Origin: Perilla frutescens | Taxonomy: Eukaryota > Streptophyta > Magnoliopsida > Lamiales > Lamiaceae | Reading direction: 5' to 3' | NCBI GenBank assembly: GCA_026008535.1 | Contig: BRKX01000011.1 | Span: forward strand, 50,948,183 to 51,012,182 | Length of the DNA stretch: 64,000 nt | Shown here: positions 35,239-47,289 of the stretch, piece by piece | Layout of the letters: each line of letters starts with the position of its first letter | How positions within the stretch are numbered: the first letter of the stretch is position 1 | The notes under the pieces: generated by a model | Database searches by the model: none | What the model was told of the DNA's origin: nothing | Seen by the model: the letters and a program-made list of their open reading frames with translations, nothing else | Program-made: the position numbers and the translations under genes

Positions 35239-35269
<31 letters not shown>
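35203..35269 (+). repeat. (TTC)n microsatellite
   Basis: About 22 uninterrupted TTC units preceded by imperfect TCC/TTC units from 35181. It is the source of long poly-Phe and poly-Lys open frames, which are not genes. Confidence 0.97.
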
Positions 35270-36796
35270 TGTATATTTAATTGTGGGTCAAATCTATATA
35301 TGCCAAGCCAATCAAAAAAGGGCCCCCAAAATTTTGGGGCCCTAAGCACAAGCATGTTGAACCTGCCATCAGGACCGACCCTGCCCTTAAACCCGTGAGT
35401 TAACCTATTAAGGTCATCCTACAAGATGTATAAGTCAGAACAATTTCGATTAGTTATCATAATGTATCATATAACCCAAACCTAGTTTGGATTGGCCGGT
35501 TTGGTCAACCTATGCACGTTTATGCGCATCATCTACCTTAAACTATGTTGTGGGTCATAAATGAGCACTGATTGGAACTTTCGGTCCAATATAACACTCA
35601 TTTTCTCAAAATTGACTCAATTGAGATTCTTTGTTACCCTTATTAACATGCATGCTGCTCATCAGGCATACGTTTGTTGCCAATTGTCAGAAAGTCAAAT
35701 TAAGCTTATATATATGAATATACGGGCAAAGTTAAACCCTCAACCACTTTTGAATATCTCATATTTTATTTCATTAAATGATTAAAATTATTCATGTATA
35801 AGATCAAATGTATAAATTTGTAGTTATATTTTTTCCTATAATTGCAGTCTCTTGTTCTCTTTTTGGTTGTCCCAAAATTATAGTTCATTTTATTTATTTG
35901 ATGTGGGTTAAATTTTCATTTTTCTTATTTAATATTCTTAGAATTATTAATCCTTTTATTTTGAATCAATGTATAAGGGTATAGTAGGGATATTTTATAT
36001 TTCTAAGTACATTATTTTTTTTATTTGTGTAAAAATTTGAAAGAGACTATAATGATGGGACGAGAAAAGTATATGTTTAAAGCAATTAGTTAAATTATAT
36101 TTTTATTACTTATCAATGCTACTCGTGTTAAGTTTCCAAAATATTTTTTCAAGAAATTGTTTAGCTTAAATAAAATAAGTAATGAAAATAATTAACTCTA
36201 GAGGAGAGTTCATACAATGACTTTTAGGATTGATTTACTGACTACTTAACCTTGTTTAATTTATCAATGGTGGAAAATCACTTAACTATTATCAGATTGT
36301 TCTCATGAACATATGTCATAACATAGAAATAGCGAACATGCATTTCACTAGGTTGGTTCTTCACACACGCCATTACTCACAATAAAATAGGAACTATAAT
36401 TCATATGCAATACTTGTTCACTCAGTCGGTTCTTCCAAGCATCACATAAATTGATTAACTTATTTTATCCAACTAATTAATCAGTCATGGGTGAGAATCT
36501 TTTAATTAATTAGCTTGAATACATATGTTGCTACAGTCAACATTCACATGAGAAATCCAAACTAGAAAACTAAATATCAAATGATAACCGAAAAATATAT
36601 CTCAATAAATTAAACCATGAAATCCAATGTACTTACAAACTCAAGAATCCAATAAAACAATTACATAGACATAATTAAATACAAGAAATAAAACATGAAC
36701 ATAGTAAATAAAATAATGTTAAACACATTAAAGAATCTGAAGTCTTCAATCTTGATGTAGACAAAACATCCGCTTCTCCAAAGCTTTTGTTGTGCC

Positions 36797-38115
36797 TGTT
36801 GGAATTGTATAATAAAAACATGTCTTTTATATATAAATTATTTCTCCTTTATTATGAATGAGAATAATATTCACATATTTTGCATTTATTTTATATAATA
36901 AATAATGTAAATCGTCATATACTTAATATTGTAGATATATGGTGTGTGCACACATAAGATCATATTATTGGTTCCTTATAAAGTATGAAAAGAGTTCACA
37001 ATCTAGATGGAGTTAAACGACCAATCGGTACAGTTGTAGTGTGATTTGGAATTAGTCTATCTTGGCTATGAAATCATATTGTTGAACTTTTGTAGTGTAT
37101 TGTACTGGATCGCAGCGAGATAATTCTTATGGACTGACAGCACATGAGAATATAAATCTCTGATACTCGTAATTCTTAATCCTTGTATAATAGTAGATAT
37201 GTATATTTTAATGTACATTACTTTGACCTATCAATGGGTGAGATTCTAATTAAAAAATCAATAAGCCCGGTAGATTTGGTAGTGGCATTTCTATATATGA
37301 TGGATTACTATTTATACAAGGAAACCGTGTCTCGGTGCACCGAGTTCATGATGTCCCCTAAGGAGCTAAAAAAGGATTACCATGTTAAATCTTGTAAGTG
37401 GATTTTTAATCCGACATGATAATAAAGGTTGAGTGGTACAACTCATGGATAAGCAATTAATTAAATTGAGTTGTCATAATACTTGATTTAATTAATGGAC
37501 ATTCGATATTTTAAACACGGGGAATTAATTAAGTTGAAGGAGCCATATCCGTAATTATGAAATTAGGGCGACAGTGCAATATTAATTCTTTAGTGGACTG
37601 AATTAATATTAATGAGTTTAAGTTATGTCTGGCTTGACATGGAGAACTTAAGGCCTGTTGAAGGCCCAACCCTAATTCTTTTTCTAAATCCCTGTTGTAG
37701 CCCTATATATACCTTATGAAGGGAGACTAAAAATCAGAGCACACAACATCATTATTTTCGAAAATTATGTTTCCCAAAAGAGCTGGATATTTTCGATCAT
37801 ATTGAGGTCTGGGTTCTTCATCTCCAAGCTTCTACAAGATCTAGATGATCGTTACCCACGCGACATTTAGATCAAGGTTGGGACATAAAACAGAAGATCG
37901 TGGAGTGGATAACATGAAGAATGGAAAAACTGTAAATTCTATATCTACATCTTCTCAACGGTGTCTCTCCAATTGCAAGGTAATCCGATAATCTCAGTTT
38001 TCCACTGCGCATGAGATTTAGATTCAGTTTAAGCATGCAATGAATATGGGGTCATTTTGATCAAAATATTTTATTCAAACAACACATATCCAAATAATCC
38101 TAGCTTGTTCCAACA
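36797..38115 (+). mobile_element. Solo LTR (1319 bp), perfect 5-bp target duplication
   Basis: Begins TGTTGGAATTG and ends CTTGTTCCAACA, so the termini form TGTTGGAA...TTCCAACA. It is flanked by GTGCC at 36792-36796 and 38116-38120. A TATA-like CCCTATATATACC at about 37698 is followed by GAGCACACAACATC, a plausible R-region start, so the LTR reads on the plus strand. No internal region or second LTR is present, so this is the product of unequal LTR recombination. TGTTGGAA...TTCCAACA ends are frequent in Copia-type elements, but superfamily is not proven. Confidence 0.88.
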
Positions 38116-40214
38116 GTGCCTCCGTAATTGTATTCACATCTTCCCATTTTATTTCACTGAACTATATTGTGTATATTTGTATGCTTGCATGTGTGCCTGT
38201 TTTCTAATGAATAGAGGGTGTATTTATAGTGTTGGAGGGAAATGGATGACTTGAGGCGGTCGGGCGCCCTTAAGGCGTGACTCTGCTGCTGTACATGTGG
38301 CACTTTCTAATTGAGTGTCACATAATTTTACATATATATATATATATTAATTTAAAATTTAAATAATATATATATATACATATTTATCAAAAAATTAAAA
38401 AAATGCCATAAATAATTTTTTTCTCAATATGTTTTTATGAAAAAAGTTAAAACTCTTCCCACATAGGCTATGGATCCAAATCACTCAAATTATTATCATG
38501 ACTCCTAAAATTTGGTAAAAGTTCGGCACTAATTGAATATGTAATTTACATCTTATGTACTCATAATTTCACATGTTCTCATTATAGTTTATTTATTTTA
38601 TTTTGTTTTAACACTTGTAATTTTCATTTTATTGTCAAGTAAATTATGAATTTATAATTGTATGAGTATTTTTTTTTGTAATTGTGAATTCAAAAAAATA
38701 TCTAATAAATTAATTAAGATTTTATAAATATAGTAAAAAATTATTATTAATAATATGTTATTAAAAAAAAATGATAAATATTTTATGTATATGAAAAGAA
38801 AGATAAATTAATATTTTATTTGAAGGCTAGGTTGGATGAGTGTCACTGATGAAGTATAAATTTTAAAAGATTGAGGGTTGTAGATGTGGAGAAGAGAGAA
38901 ATTAATATTTTATTTGGAGATTGGGTTGGGTGAGTGTCACTGATGTGGGTAGTCTAATAGAGGTTTTAACTTATTTGACAAATTTCCCTTACTCTTTCAA
39001 TTATTTATAATATACACCATTCTATGTAAAAGAGAAAAAACCCTAAATTATTTTCATTTCGATCTCCCACTTTCTCTCACCTCTCATCTCTCTCTCACAG
39101 CGCCGCTTGCGGCAACAACAAGCTTGAATATTCTCCACCTCTATTCACTCAAGTCTCCCCCTTCTTGACTTCTCTCATTTCTCTTTTGTCTGAAGGCCGC
39201 GGCGGCAAGATTAAAGATTCTTTTCCCATTCTATTCTCGTCCCCTCTTCACATCGGCGGTGGTAGCATCAAGTCTCACTTCTCTCGTTTATTAGCAACAA
39301 TCATCCACTCAGAGACGACGGAAGCATCTTCTCCGACTCAGATCTTCAAGAACTCCGACGACGGAAGCATGTTCTCCAGCTCAAATCATCCACTCGAGTT
39401 TTGAGTTTCTCAACCGGGATGTTTCTATAATTATACTTGTAGTTTTGTGATTTAGATTTATTTTATTTATGTTCACGTGATTTTGTTCATGAATGATGAA
39501 AAAACTTGAATTTAATCTGCTTCAGTTTTGTTCATGAATGATGAAAAACTTGAATTTAATCTGCTTCAGTTCTAATGTCATTTGTGATTTTGTTTAATTT
39601 TGAAATTTAAGAAAATTATGGTGAAATGTAAAAGTTGTCAAGTCGTGCTACAGAGCTCTACTGATTCAAGTTCGAGTTTGAGAATTTTTTTAATTTTTTT
39701 TAAAGAAAGATGGACATGAAAAAAATAACATTACTGAATTTGCAGCGATTAATAATTATCATATTTTAAAGAAAATTGAATACTTATTACTCTGATAACT
39801 TCGTACAAATGTTCTACACATTTCTACATTAATATATCTTCTAAGCGAAGACAAACTACATTAATATTTATAAAAACCCCCCTGTGTAAATAAAATTATA
39901 GGACTAAATGGTCATAAATTTTCACTTTGTCCGAAAACTGGACTTTTTTGAAATGGATGCAAACAAAAAGGAGAGAAAAGAGGAATAAAGTCCATGTATG
40001 TATATTCACATTAAATACTCAACAACTCCTTCAGAGCTGATTTGTCAAAAGTAACGGAAGAGTTACTAACGAAAGTTAATGAGCTGACTGAACCGGAGTC
40101 AATAACCTGGACCGAGAATGGCATCAATTGACTACTTCTTCTAGAATATTTTTACATGTGGCGCCATCCTACTGCACGATGCAATGGGTTTGAGTCTAGC
40201 ATTGACTCACCTTT
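38116..40214. other. Gene-free stretch with local duplications
   Basis: Contains a pair of ATTAATATTTTATTTG(A/G)AG..GTTGG(A/G)TGAGTGTCACTGATG units at about 38810-38860 and 38896-38946, and a recent 45-bp tandem duplication (39481). The part 39000-39420 looks like a promoter plus 5' leader (TTATTTATAATATAC, CT-rich leader) followed by an open frame 39165-39404 rich in Ser, which I do not recognise; it may be a captured gene start. Confidence 0.4.
39481..39570 (+). repeat. 45-bp tandem duplication
   Basis: TTTTGTTCATGAATGATGAA followed by AAA(A)CTTGAATTTAATCTGCTTCAG occurs twice head to tail. The copies differ by a single A. Confidence 0.93.
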
Positions 40215-40554
40215 TATTATTTGTATGTACTACTATTATTACTCAATGCACCACAAAATAAAAAGAAAAATAAAATTAAAATTAAAATAATAGAAAAAAT
40301 ATATGATTAAACATATTAAAATCGAAAACCACAAAATTATTCAGAAAAAACGTTGCTTTGTTGAACACAAAATAGATATCTCAAAACATAGTTTCAACTT
40401 GTGCAATTGTGGTGGTAAAAATCGAAAGAGATATAATGTGGAATGAAAATCAAGAAAAGCCTAACACTGTAAGTCATTTTGATTAGTTTGTACCGATTAA
40501 ATTATGAGTTTGCGCATACTTTTTAGGGCCAATATCGCGTTTCATTCGAGACTT

Positions 40555-40795
40555 ACAGTTTGAACACTCTTCAGAGTGTTCGAAAAATGAAGTTTGAACA
40601 AAGCAATGATGTTCGACCTTTTATGTTCGAACATATTGAGACTGTTCAAACTTTACAGTTCGAACACCACTTAGTTTATTTCTGATTATATGTAGTTTAA
40701 ACCACAATGTTTGAACATATTAAATATGTTCGAAAATAAAACTTCAAACATAATTAACTTGCTTGAAATATGTTGTTCGAACAAGTGTTCTGCTG
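40555..40795. repeat. TTCGAA palindrome array, copy 1
   Basis: Repeated GTT(C/T)GAAC boxes spaced 10-25 bases apart, often as inverted pairs around short loops (GTTTGAACACTC TTCAGAGTGTTCGAA in parts). The right end, TGTTGTTCGAACAAGTG, matches the right end of copy 2 in the same orientation, so copies 1 and 2 flank the transposase as direct repeats. Confidence 0.7.
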
Positions 40796-40904
40796 AGTAA
40801 CTAATTTTTTTTATTTGGAACAGGGTCAAACTGAGAGCAGTATTGTTAGCCCAATCAATAGAGAATTGGCTCCTGATTTTATAAACATATTTCATATTAT
40901 GAAA

Positions 40905-43640
40905 TTATTTAATTTTCATGAGAGTTTGATCACTTGGGTTCGTGAGAGATCTATTCTTATTGGTATTGTTATTACTGTGTGAAGTTCAGAAGTTGGAAGT
41001 GACAGTAGGATTCCTCGGTTGGTGTTGACATGTGAATGAAGTGGGTATCCCCGTGTAGTTAAGAAAAAACCTCCAACAGAACGTGATTACATTAAACAAA
41101 GTTTGTAGGATGATGAAGTTTTGAAAGAAGAGAAAGAGAGAGAAAATTCAAAACCAGCTCAGGGGAGACTGGGTCGAAAAGACTTGGATGTCCATTTTGT
41201 TTAAAGGGACATTATCTCCCAGAGTGTAATCAATGGATGTTAGAAGTTATTTATGGTGTTCATAACCATCCACAAGAACAATATTTAGAAGGACATGCAT
41301 ATGTCGGTCGTCTGACATTGGATGAGGAGAAGTTGGTGACTAGCTTGTCGAGTTCACATTCTCGACCGAAGCAAATATTGGCTATAATATAGATAAGATT
41401 TCCTAATAATAAATCTACAATAAAGATAATTTATAATATGCGCAGTAGGAATAAATATGTGGAGCATGCTGGTTAATCCTAAATGCAATATTTATTGGGT
41501 AAACTGGAAGAACATGGTTATTACCAGTATACGAGACAGTGTCCACAGACTGACACCGTGAAAGATATGTTCTACGCTCACCCGACAAGTGTGAAATTAC
41601 TTAGAGCTTTCTCTGATATGTTATTGATGGATTGCGCGTACAAGATGAATAGGTACAGGTTGCCATTATTCAAAATAGTCAGTGTTACTTCAACAAGCGT
41701 CGCGTTCTCTATTGTGCTGGAATCTGAGAAGGAGGATAACTATATATGGGCACTCACTGTTATTAAAGGATTGATGGACCAGAACACATTACCTAGTGTA
41801 ATTGTGATAGATCAGAAACGAGCATTTATGAATGTAATTGAGGTGATGTTTCCCACCGCCCGTTATTTTTTATGTCGGTGGCATATAAATAAAAACATCA
41901 TTGCCAATTGCAAGAGAAGTTTCGTACTAAAGATTAGTGGGAATTCTTCTTGAGTGCATGGAATTTGGTAGTGCTAGCTGAGACTGAATCACGTTATGCT
42001 GAATTGCTTCGGAGGTTTCAAGATGACTACGCCACCAATCCAACTGTTGTGAATTATGCTATCAACAATTGGATTGTTCCTTACAAAGAAAGATTTGTCA
42101 ATTATTGGACAAACCGCGTGATGCACTTTGATAATACCACAACTTGCAGGTATATTTCTTATTCAATACTTTTGAATGCCACTTGTTATATATCTAACAA
42201 TTTTCTACTATATTCATAAATTGTAGGGTTGAGGGTGCCTATGCAAAATTGAAAAGGTTTCTTGGTACAAGTACATGTAATCTTGAAGGATGCTGGGAGA
42301 AGATGCATGATCTTCTGGAGACGTCTTTCAATACCATAAAGGCATCATTTGAAAAGAGTGTCAATGTGGTTCAACATCGCTACAAGTCTCTGATATTCTA
42401 ATTCCTTCGAGGTACAATTTCTATTGTAGCATTAGATAAAATTTATGAGGAAATGAAGAGTATTGTGGATGATGAAATGGATCCATTACTATGTGGTTGT
42501 ATGATGAAAATAAAATGTGGTCTTTCTTGTGCACATGAAATTGATCAGCATGTTCAATCATCCATGCTATTTTTTTTAAATATTATGGATAAGTTCAGGA
42601 GAAAATTAGATATGAAACCTATAAGAGCGAAGATTGTGGTGGATTTTGATATTGATTATCATTGATTTGAAACTTGGGCTTGTACAAACAACATGTTTGC
42701 ACAAGCGGATGAGTCTGCGAGGTTGCTCATGTTGAAGAGATTTAGGAAAATTGTTACCCCTTCAACCACATCCATGGTTGAACCAGAAGTGCAAACTAAG
42801 ACTCGTGGTAGACCGAAAGTCACAAAAACGAGAGTTGATACATCCATCAAGCATGAGAAGAGTGCTTTTGAGTACGATGACTCATTTAATGACAGTTGTT
42901 AGCAAGTCCCAGATTCTTTTGAGTGCAGTACATCGCATTCACAGACGTTGTTCACCACAAGGCCATAGAAAGAAAATGTAATTCGTCCTAAACCATCATA
43001 CCATTTGGGGATTGACTACATTGATCAGATACCAACATCATTTATAGGCTATGTGTCGAGAACTGAGGATGTGAATGCAGAAAGTCATTATGTATTTTGT
43101 GCAATTTCTGGCTTAGTGCTTGGGGATCAGGAGTCCTGGTCACGTGTGCGTAGTGACCTTTTCCATGAGATCCACAGTATTCCAGAGTTTTGGGATAAGT
43201 GTTTCCTTGAGCATGGGTGGAGGGAGAAAGTGGAGAATATATTTAATTCTCATGAGTTGACAGCTTCCACGAGACATTATATTGGTTTGTTTTGCGTGAT
43301 TTAGGTCATGTAGTCGCTACGGTGTATAAGGTTACCCTTGTGACGTTAGGTGGCCGTTATTCCACTACATTCTTGCCTTTACCATCTTCCGTTTCAGCTA
43401 AACCGAAGTCTATTTGCATGGCCGAAGTGAAGATTGTGGAAGTGAAATACGTCAATCACTTCATTCAGGTACTTGTTTTAATTAGTTGATTATTACATTG
43501 CTTATATATTATTATACCCATTAAAAAGTACTGTAACTTTTATTGTAAGTTTTCATGAACCTGAACTACCATTTTCCTCCCATCTTGATCCAGTGGAAGG
43601 ACTACCGTATGGATTGTGCAGCTGGATGGAAAGAATTGTT
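40905..43640 (+). pseudogene. MULE transposase fused to or followed by an OTU-type protease domain, decayed
   Basis: Reading in pieces: an N-terminal FAR1/MULE-like zinc-binding part (ITWVRERS.., CPFC/LKGHYLPECNQWMLEVI, YGVHNHPQEQYLEGHAYVGR); MQYLLGKLEEHGYYQYTR; the MULE DDE core MDCAYKMNRYRLPLF, VIVIDQKRAFMNVI, CRWHINKN (41483-41900); a C-terminal part with VEGAYAKLKRFLGTS after a possible intron ending near 42226; a SWIM-like zinc motif CGCMMKIKCGLSCAHE near 42500. From 43005 an OTU-like region reads IGYVSRTEDVNAESHYVF, SWSRVRSDLFHEI and MRDLGHVVATVYKVTL; further right VNHFIQV. Where OTU proteins have the catalytic Cys (HCGF) this copy has HYVF. Several in-frame stops and frame changes make it a pseudogene. 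Confidence 0.75.
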
Positions 43641-43787
43641 ACCCGTAATTAATTTATTTGTTGTTCATCAAAATTGCTGTAAACACTTATTTTGTTATGT
43701 ACCAGAACTTTGTTATCGTATTTATTATTGCTTTCTTTCTCTAATTTGAGTTAGCAGGCATTTGACAAAATTTTCCAAGTAGAAGAC

Positions 43788-44035
43788 AGGTTCGAACATA
43801 TTTGTGTTGAAATTCGAAGACAGAAGTTCGAACAATATTATTATGTTCCAGCTTCGAATTGTTCGAATAATACAAATGTGTTCAAATTAATAAGTTTGAA
43901 CATATAATACAGGTTCGAACAATTAAGTTTGAACAATATAAATATGTTTGAACAACGGAATTCGAATAATATTAATAAGTTCGATCTGTAAAGTTCCAAA
44001 CAGGGCTAGACTTGTTTGAACTATGTTGTTCGAAC
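43788..44035. repeat. TTCGAA palindrome array, copy 2
   Basis: AGGTTCGAACATA, AAATTCGAAG, AGTTCGAACAA, CTTCGAATTGTTCGAATA, AGGTTCGAACAATTAAGTTTGAAC and similar boxes, ending CTATGTTGTTCGAACACATG. Lies just downstream of the OTU region. Confidence 0.7.
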
Positions 44036-44426
44036 ACATGATTTTTACTTGGTAAATTTAGTATAGAACCTATTGACTTGTTTGAGAAATAAACCCTTGA
44101 AGAAGTTAATTGGATATAGCATTCAAATGTAAATAAATATACTAAATAGTAGTCTCCAAATCCATCGAATACTAATACAGCACGACTAATAGTGTACAAA
44201 TCCAACAAGTACTAATACAATAATAAAAAGGAAAAATAAGTCTCCAAATACAATAATCACTACTAAAAGATAAATACTAATGTCATCTACGTCGTCGTCT
44301 CGATAATGACTCGCTCTGTTTCTATCATGTAGGAAAGTATGTCTCGCCCTACTCATGCCCAGTACGAAAATACAAAGCCTCGAAAGCTTCTTCAACTTGC
44401 GACATCACGTGCGACATTGACAGGTC

Positions 44427-45652
44427 CTAGCCATGAGCTCTCCACCTAGTGAGCACTGGATCAAGATATTCAATGGCAGTATGAATCCCATCCCAAGGTG
44501 AAACAGTCGGTGGTGAGTCTATAACGGGAGTTGCAGCCTCATTTTGTACTCGAGGATGAGATATAACATAATACCACTGAAGATAATCGGAAGAGCACGT
44601 CCAAGCTGGATAAACAACTTTTCCTCTGCATTCTGTAGACAATTTATGATTCTCTCACTGCTTGAAAAATGAAGCAAGCATGTCCCATACGACACGATAC
44701 TGTCCGGGCTTCTTGCCCCTTCTAAAGACAACAGGGTCCAAATGGGATGTGGAATGGTCTGCACCCGTTCAAACTGTCTCAACACCCGATTTGGAAGATA
44801 TGGCTCTACAATATCACAAGTTATGATACAATCTTCATAGAAGGTCACCTCGGGTCACTCACCGCCATCTCATAGCCTTACGTACGGATCCCACACAAAC
44901 TAATATTCATATTGAACAATTCTTCTTAATATATATAATTGAATAAAATTATATAATATACAATTAAAACAATTTAACTTATATCTTCTGCTCTCAATGT
45001 ATCCAGCTGTGCCCTGTAAGCCTTTACCGCATCTTCAGACACTGCACCATACGCCTGTTAAGCCCATTTCATTGCAAAAGGTTGTCTGACGCGATATTCA
45101 ACATTTTGTTATGGTCTGCCAAGTGTAGGAAAATGCTCATAAATCCAAGCATGTATGAATTTACAACACATTAAACAAACAACACACTTGCTATATAAAA
45201 AAATGAACAAAAATTAATCACTTTTATCATTTACCTCCAACAGTGTCACGAAGCCAGCTATCTATTTAAACCCAACTCTAGAGGCCACTCCTAGCTGTCT
45301 ATATAGAAAAGATAAGACCGCTACCCCCATGCTTATCCCCAACATGCGTTTTGAAGTTGCGCAACACTGAGGTATCTGTATGGCCTCTAGGGAATGGGCC
45401 TCTCAATATCTAATCATCATCATCATCATCATCCTCATTATTTGCATTCTTATCCCCCTGTTCATTTGCATTGTCATCACCCTCATTACTCGACGCCTCT
45501 TCATAATTGAAATGCATTTGATTCATCATCACCTCTTCTTCTGCTAATCGTGCATCATGCTCTGTCTGATACCGTTCCAACGCAGTTTGCCGCCTCACTG
45601 ATGCGGTTGGTCTCTTCCTATACCAAGTAACTAAAATAAAAAAGTTAGTCAT
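44427..45652 (-). pseudogene. Plant mobile domain (PMD) protein remnant
   Basis: Minus-strand pieces of an aminotransferase-like/plant mobile domain protein, a family found both in host genes (MAIN/MAIL) and inside MULE and gypsy transposons. Seen: RKRPTASVRRQTALERYQ and an acidic run encoded by a GAT repeat (45652-45410); then a stop; GPFPRGHTDTSVLRNF; a break; RQPFAMKWA and AYRAQLDTLRAE (about 45100-45000); WDPYVRL; IVEPYLPNRVLRQFERVQTI (44800-44740); and, one frame over, CSSDYLQWYYVISHPRVQNE (about 44600-44540). At least four stops or frameshifts. Confidence 0.7.
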
Positions 45653-45654
45653 AG

Positions 45655-45960
45655 CTTGTTCAAACTTACAACTTCGAACATGAAGACATTGTTTGAACTA
45701 TAGAATTCAAACCGCACTTGAGCGGAATTTTGAACTTAGGTCGTTCGAACTCTGAAGTTTGAACACAATCCTTATGTTCGAACTTTAGAGTTCGAATGAA
45801 TTAAGGCCACTGAATCCATTCGAACTTTGAAGTTCGAACACAACCCTTGTGTTTGAACTTCAGAGTTTGAACGGCCTAAGTTTGAAATTCCGCTCAAGTT
45901 TGGTTCAAATTTTATAGTTTGAACAATACCTTCCTGTTCGAAATATATAGTTCGAACAAT
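45655..45960. repeat. TTCGAA palindrome array, copy 3, with an 80-bp-arm hairpin
   Basis: Dense GTTCGAAC boxes. Within it, 45709-45790 and 45815-45899 are inverted copies over about 80 bases (CTTGAGCGGAATTTTGAACT against a complement of CTTGAGCGGAATTTCAAACT, ending GTTCGAATG) around the spacer AATTAAGGCCACTGAATC. Confidence 0.85.
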
Positions 45961-46490
45961 ACGTGAAACTAAAAAAAAATATGCAACTCATTCATAACCT
46001 CGAATTTTTGTGCACAATTAACTAAACTGGCATCTACTAATTTAAATAACCTAATCCCAACATATTAAACTATTGAAAAACTTGAATTAAGCAATACCCA
46101 ACAATTTATTATATTATGAAAAAAAACGTATAACCTAATAAAAAATTCAACGAGTTAACTTACTAAATCGTTCCATGAAAATTGATGCGATGTTGAGATC
46201 GGTCTTTGAACAAAGTCCACACAATGTTGAACAATTGGCTTCGAGTTGATTTTGAACTCACGGTGAAAAATAGTTGACATCTTTCTCCCTTTCTCCCTTC
46301 TTTAACGTAAAGTTTATTTATTTTTCTTTTAGTTTTAAGTTTTTTTAATTTTTTTAAGTAAAATAAATAATTTTAGTTGGAAGGGTATTATCGTAAATGT
46401 GCATGGTGCAAAGAGTAAAAATAGTGGTGCATGGAGTAAGTGAAGTGCAAAGAGTAATTTTGGTGGTGCAAATAGAATCTCCCATAACTA

Positions 46491-46906
46491 ATAGTTAATT
46501 TTTAAAGTTGATTATTCCATAATTGGGATATATAATTTTTTAAACTTTATAATTCTTATTCATAAGTAACAATGTTAAGTGGGTTGTTCATTTTGAGACA
46601 AAAATTCGAAAAATAAAACATAGACCAAAAAAGTCAAAAAATTAAAAATTTGGACAAAAAATATAAACATTAGGACTAAGTGCGTTTGCAGTATATTCTT
46701 ATAAGTCCAAAAGTGAAATTAACCATTAATGTTTTTGGCATTATAGTGGATTAACCAATAGATTTATAAAAAAACAATTAGTTTATGAGATTTATATTTT
46801 TCTATCGGATTGTGTACTGTTTGGATTTCTATAAAATTAAATAAAATTGCTCATAATCAATTGATAATTTTTAAGATTGATTATCTCATACTTAGGGTGT
46901 GTGTAC

Positions 46907-46945
<39 letters not shown>

Positions 46946-47155
46946 TAAATCTTAGCAATAACTAACAATGTGAGGTGGGTTGTTAGTTATGGAACAAAAA
47001 AATAAAAATAAAAATAAAATTTGGACAAAAAAGTCTAGCAAATAAAAAACATCGTACCAAAAATGTAACATTTGGGATTACATATGTTTGGACCAAAAGT
47101 GAAATTAATATTAAAGTTTAAAGTTTTTGTATTCCGGTGGATTGTGTAGTCCTGT
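46491..47155. repeat. Diverged tandem duplication, period about 365 bp
   Basis: 46491-46770 and 46848-47150 share in order TTAATTTTTAA(A)G.TTGATTAT, AGTAACAATGTTA/ACTAACAATGTGA, GGTGGGTTGTT, AAATTTGGACAAAAAA, AACATT.GGA, CCAAAAGTGAAATTAA and TGTTTTTG..TT...GTGGATT. A (TA)n tract at 46910-46940 sits in the second unit. Confidence 0.7.
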
Positions 47156-47289
47156 ATCTTTCACCTTTTCACTTTTTTCATTATCTCTGACTCTGTAAGG
47201 CTGTTATACAAATGCATGCATATAATATAACTACAATATTTTCTATAAAATTGAATTAGGAAAATAAATTAACTCTACTTAATCATATT

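Larger units (their letters stand above)
33818..36796. other. Gene-free AT-rich stretch with simple repeats
   Basis: No gene recognised. Holds a 39-bp tandem duplication (34971), a long (TTC)n tract (35203) and a palindrome (35320), listed separately. The part 36300-36796 is continuous with 38116 onward and is the pre-insertion site of the solo LTR. Confidence 0.4.
40215..46490. mobile_element. Composite, decayed MULE-type element with OTU and plant-mobile-domain genes
   Basis: A roughly 6-kb block holding a plus-strand MULE transposase/OTU pseudogene (40905-43640) and a minus-strand plant-mobile-domain pseudogene (45652-44427), facing each other. Three arrays of TTCGAA-type palindromes lie left of the transposase, between the genes and right of the PMD gene. 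Possible ends: the left has ACTATTATTACTCAATGCACCAC near 40230, and the complement of the right has ACTATTTTTACTCTTTGCACCA near 46420 (in parts). This is weak support for terminal repeats, and the outer limits are approximate. Whether it is one element or nested elements cannot be settled by eye. Confidence 0.5.

Noticed and set aside
35135..35398. Poly-Phe / poly-Lys open frames
   Set aside because: Translation of the (TTC)n microsatellite.
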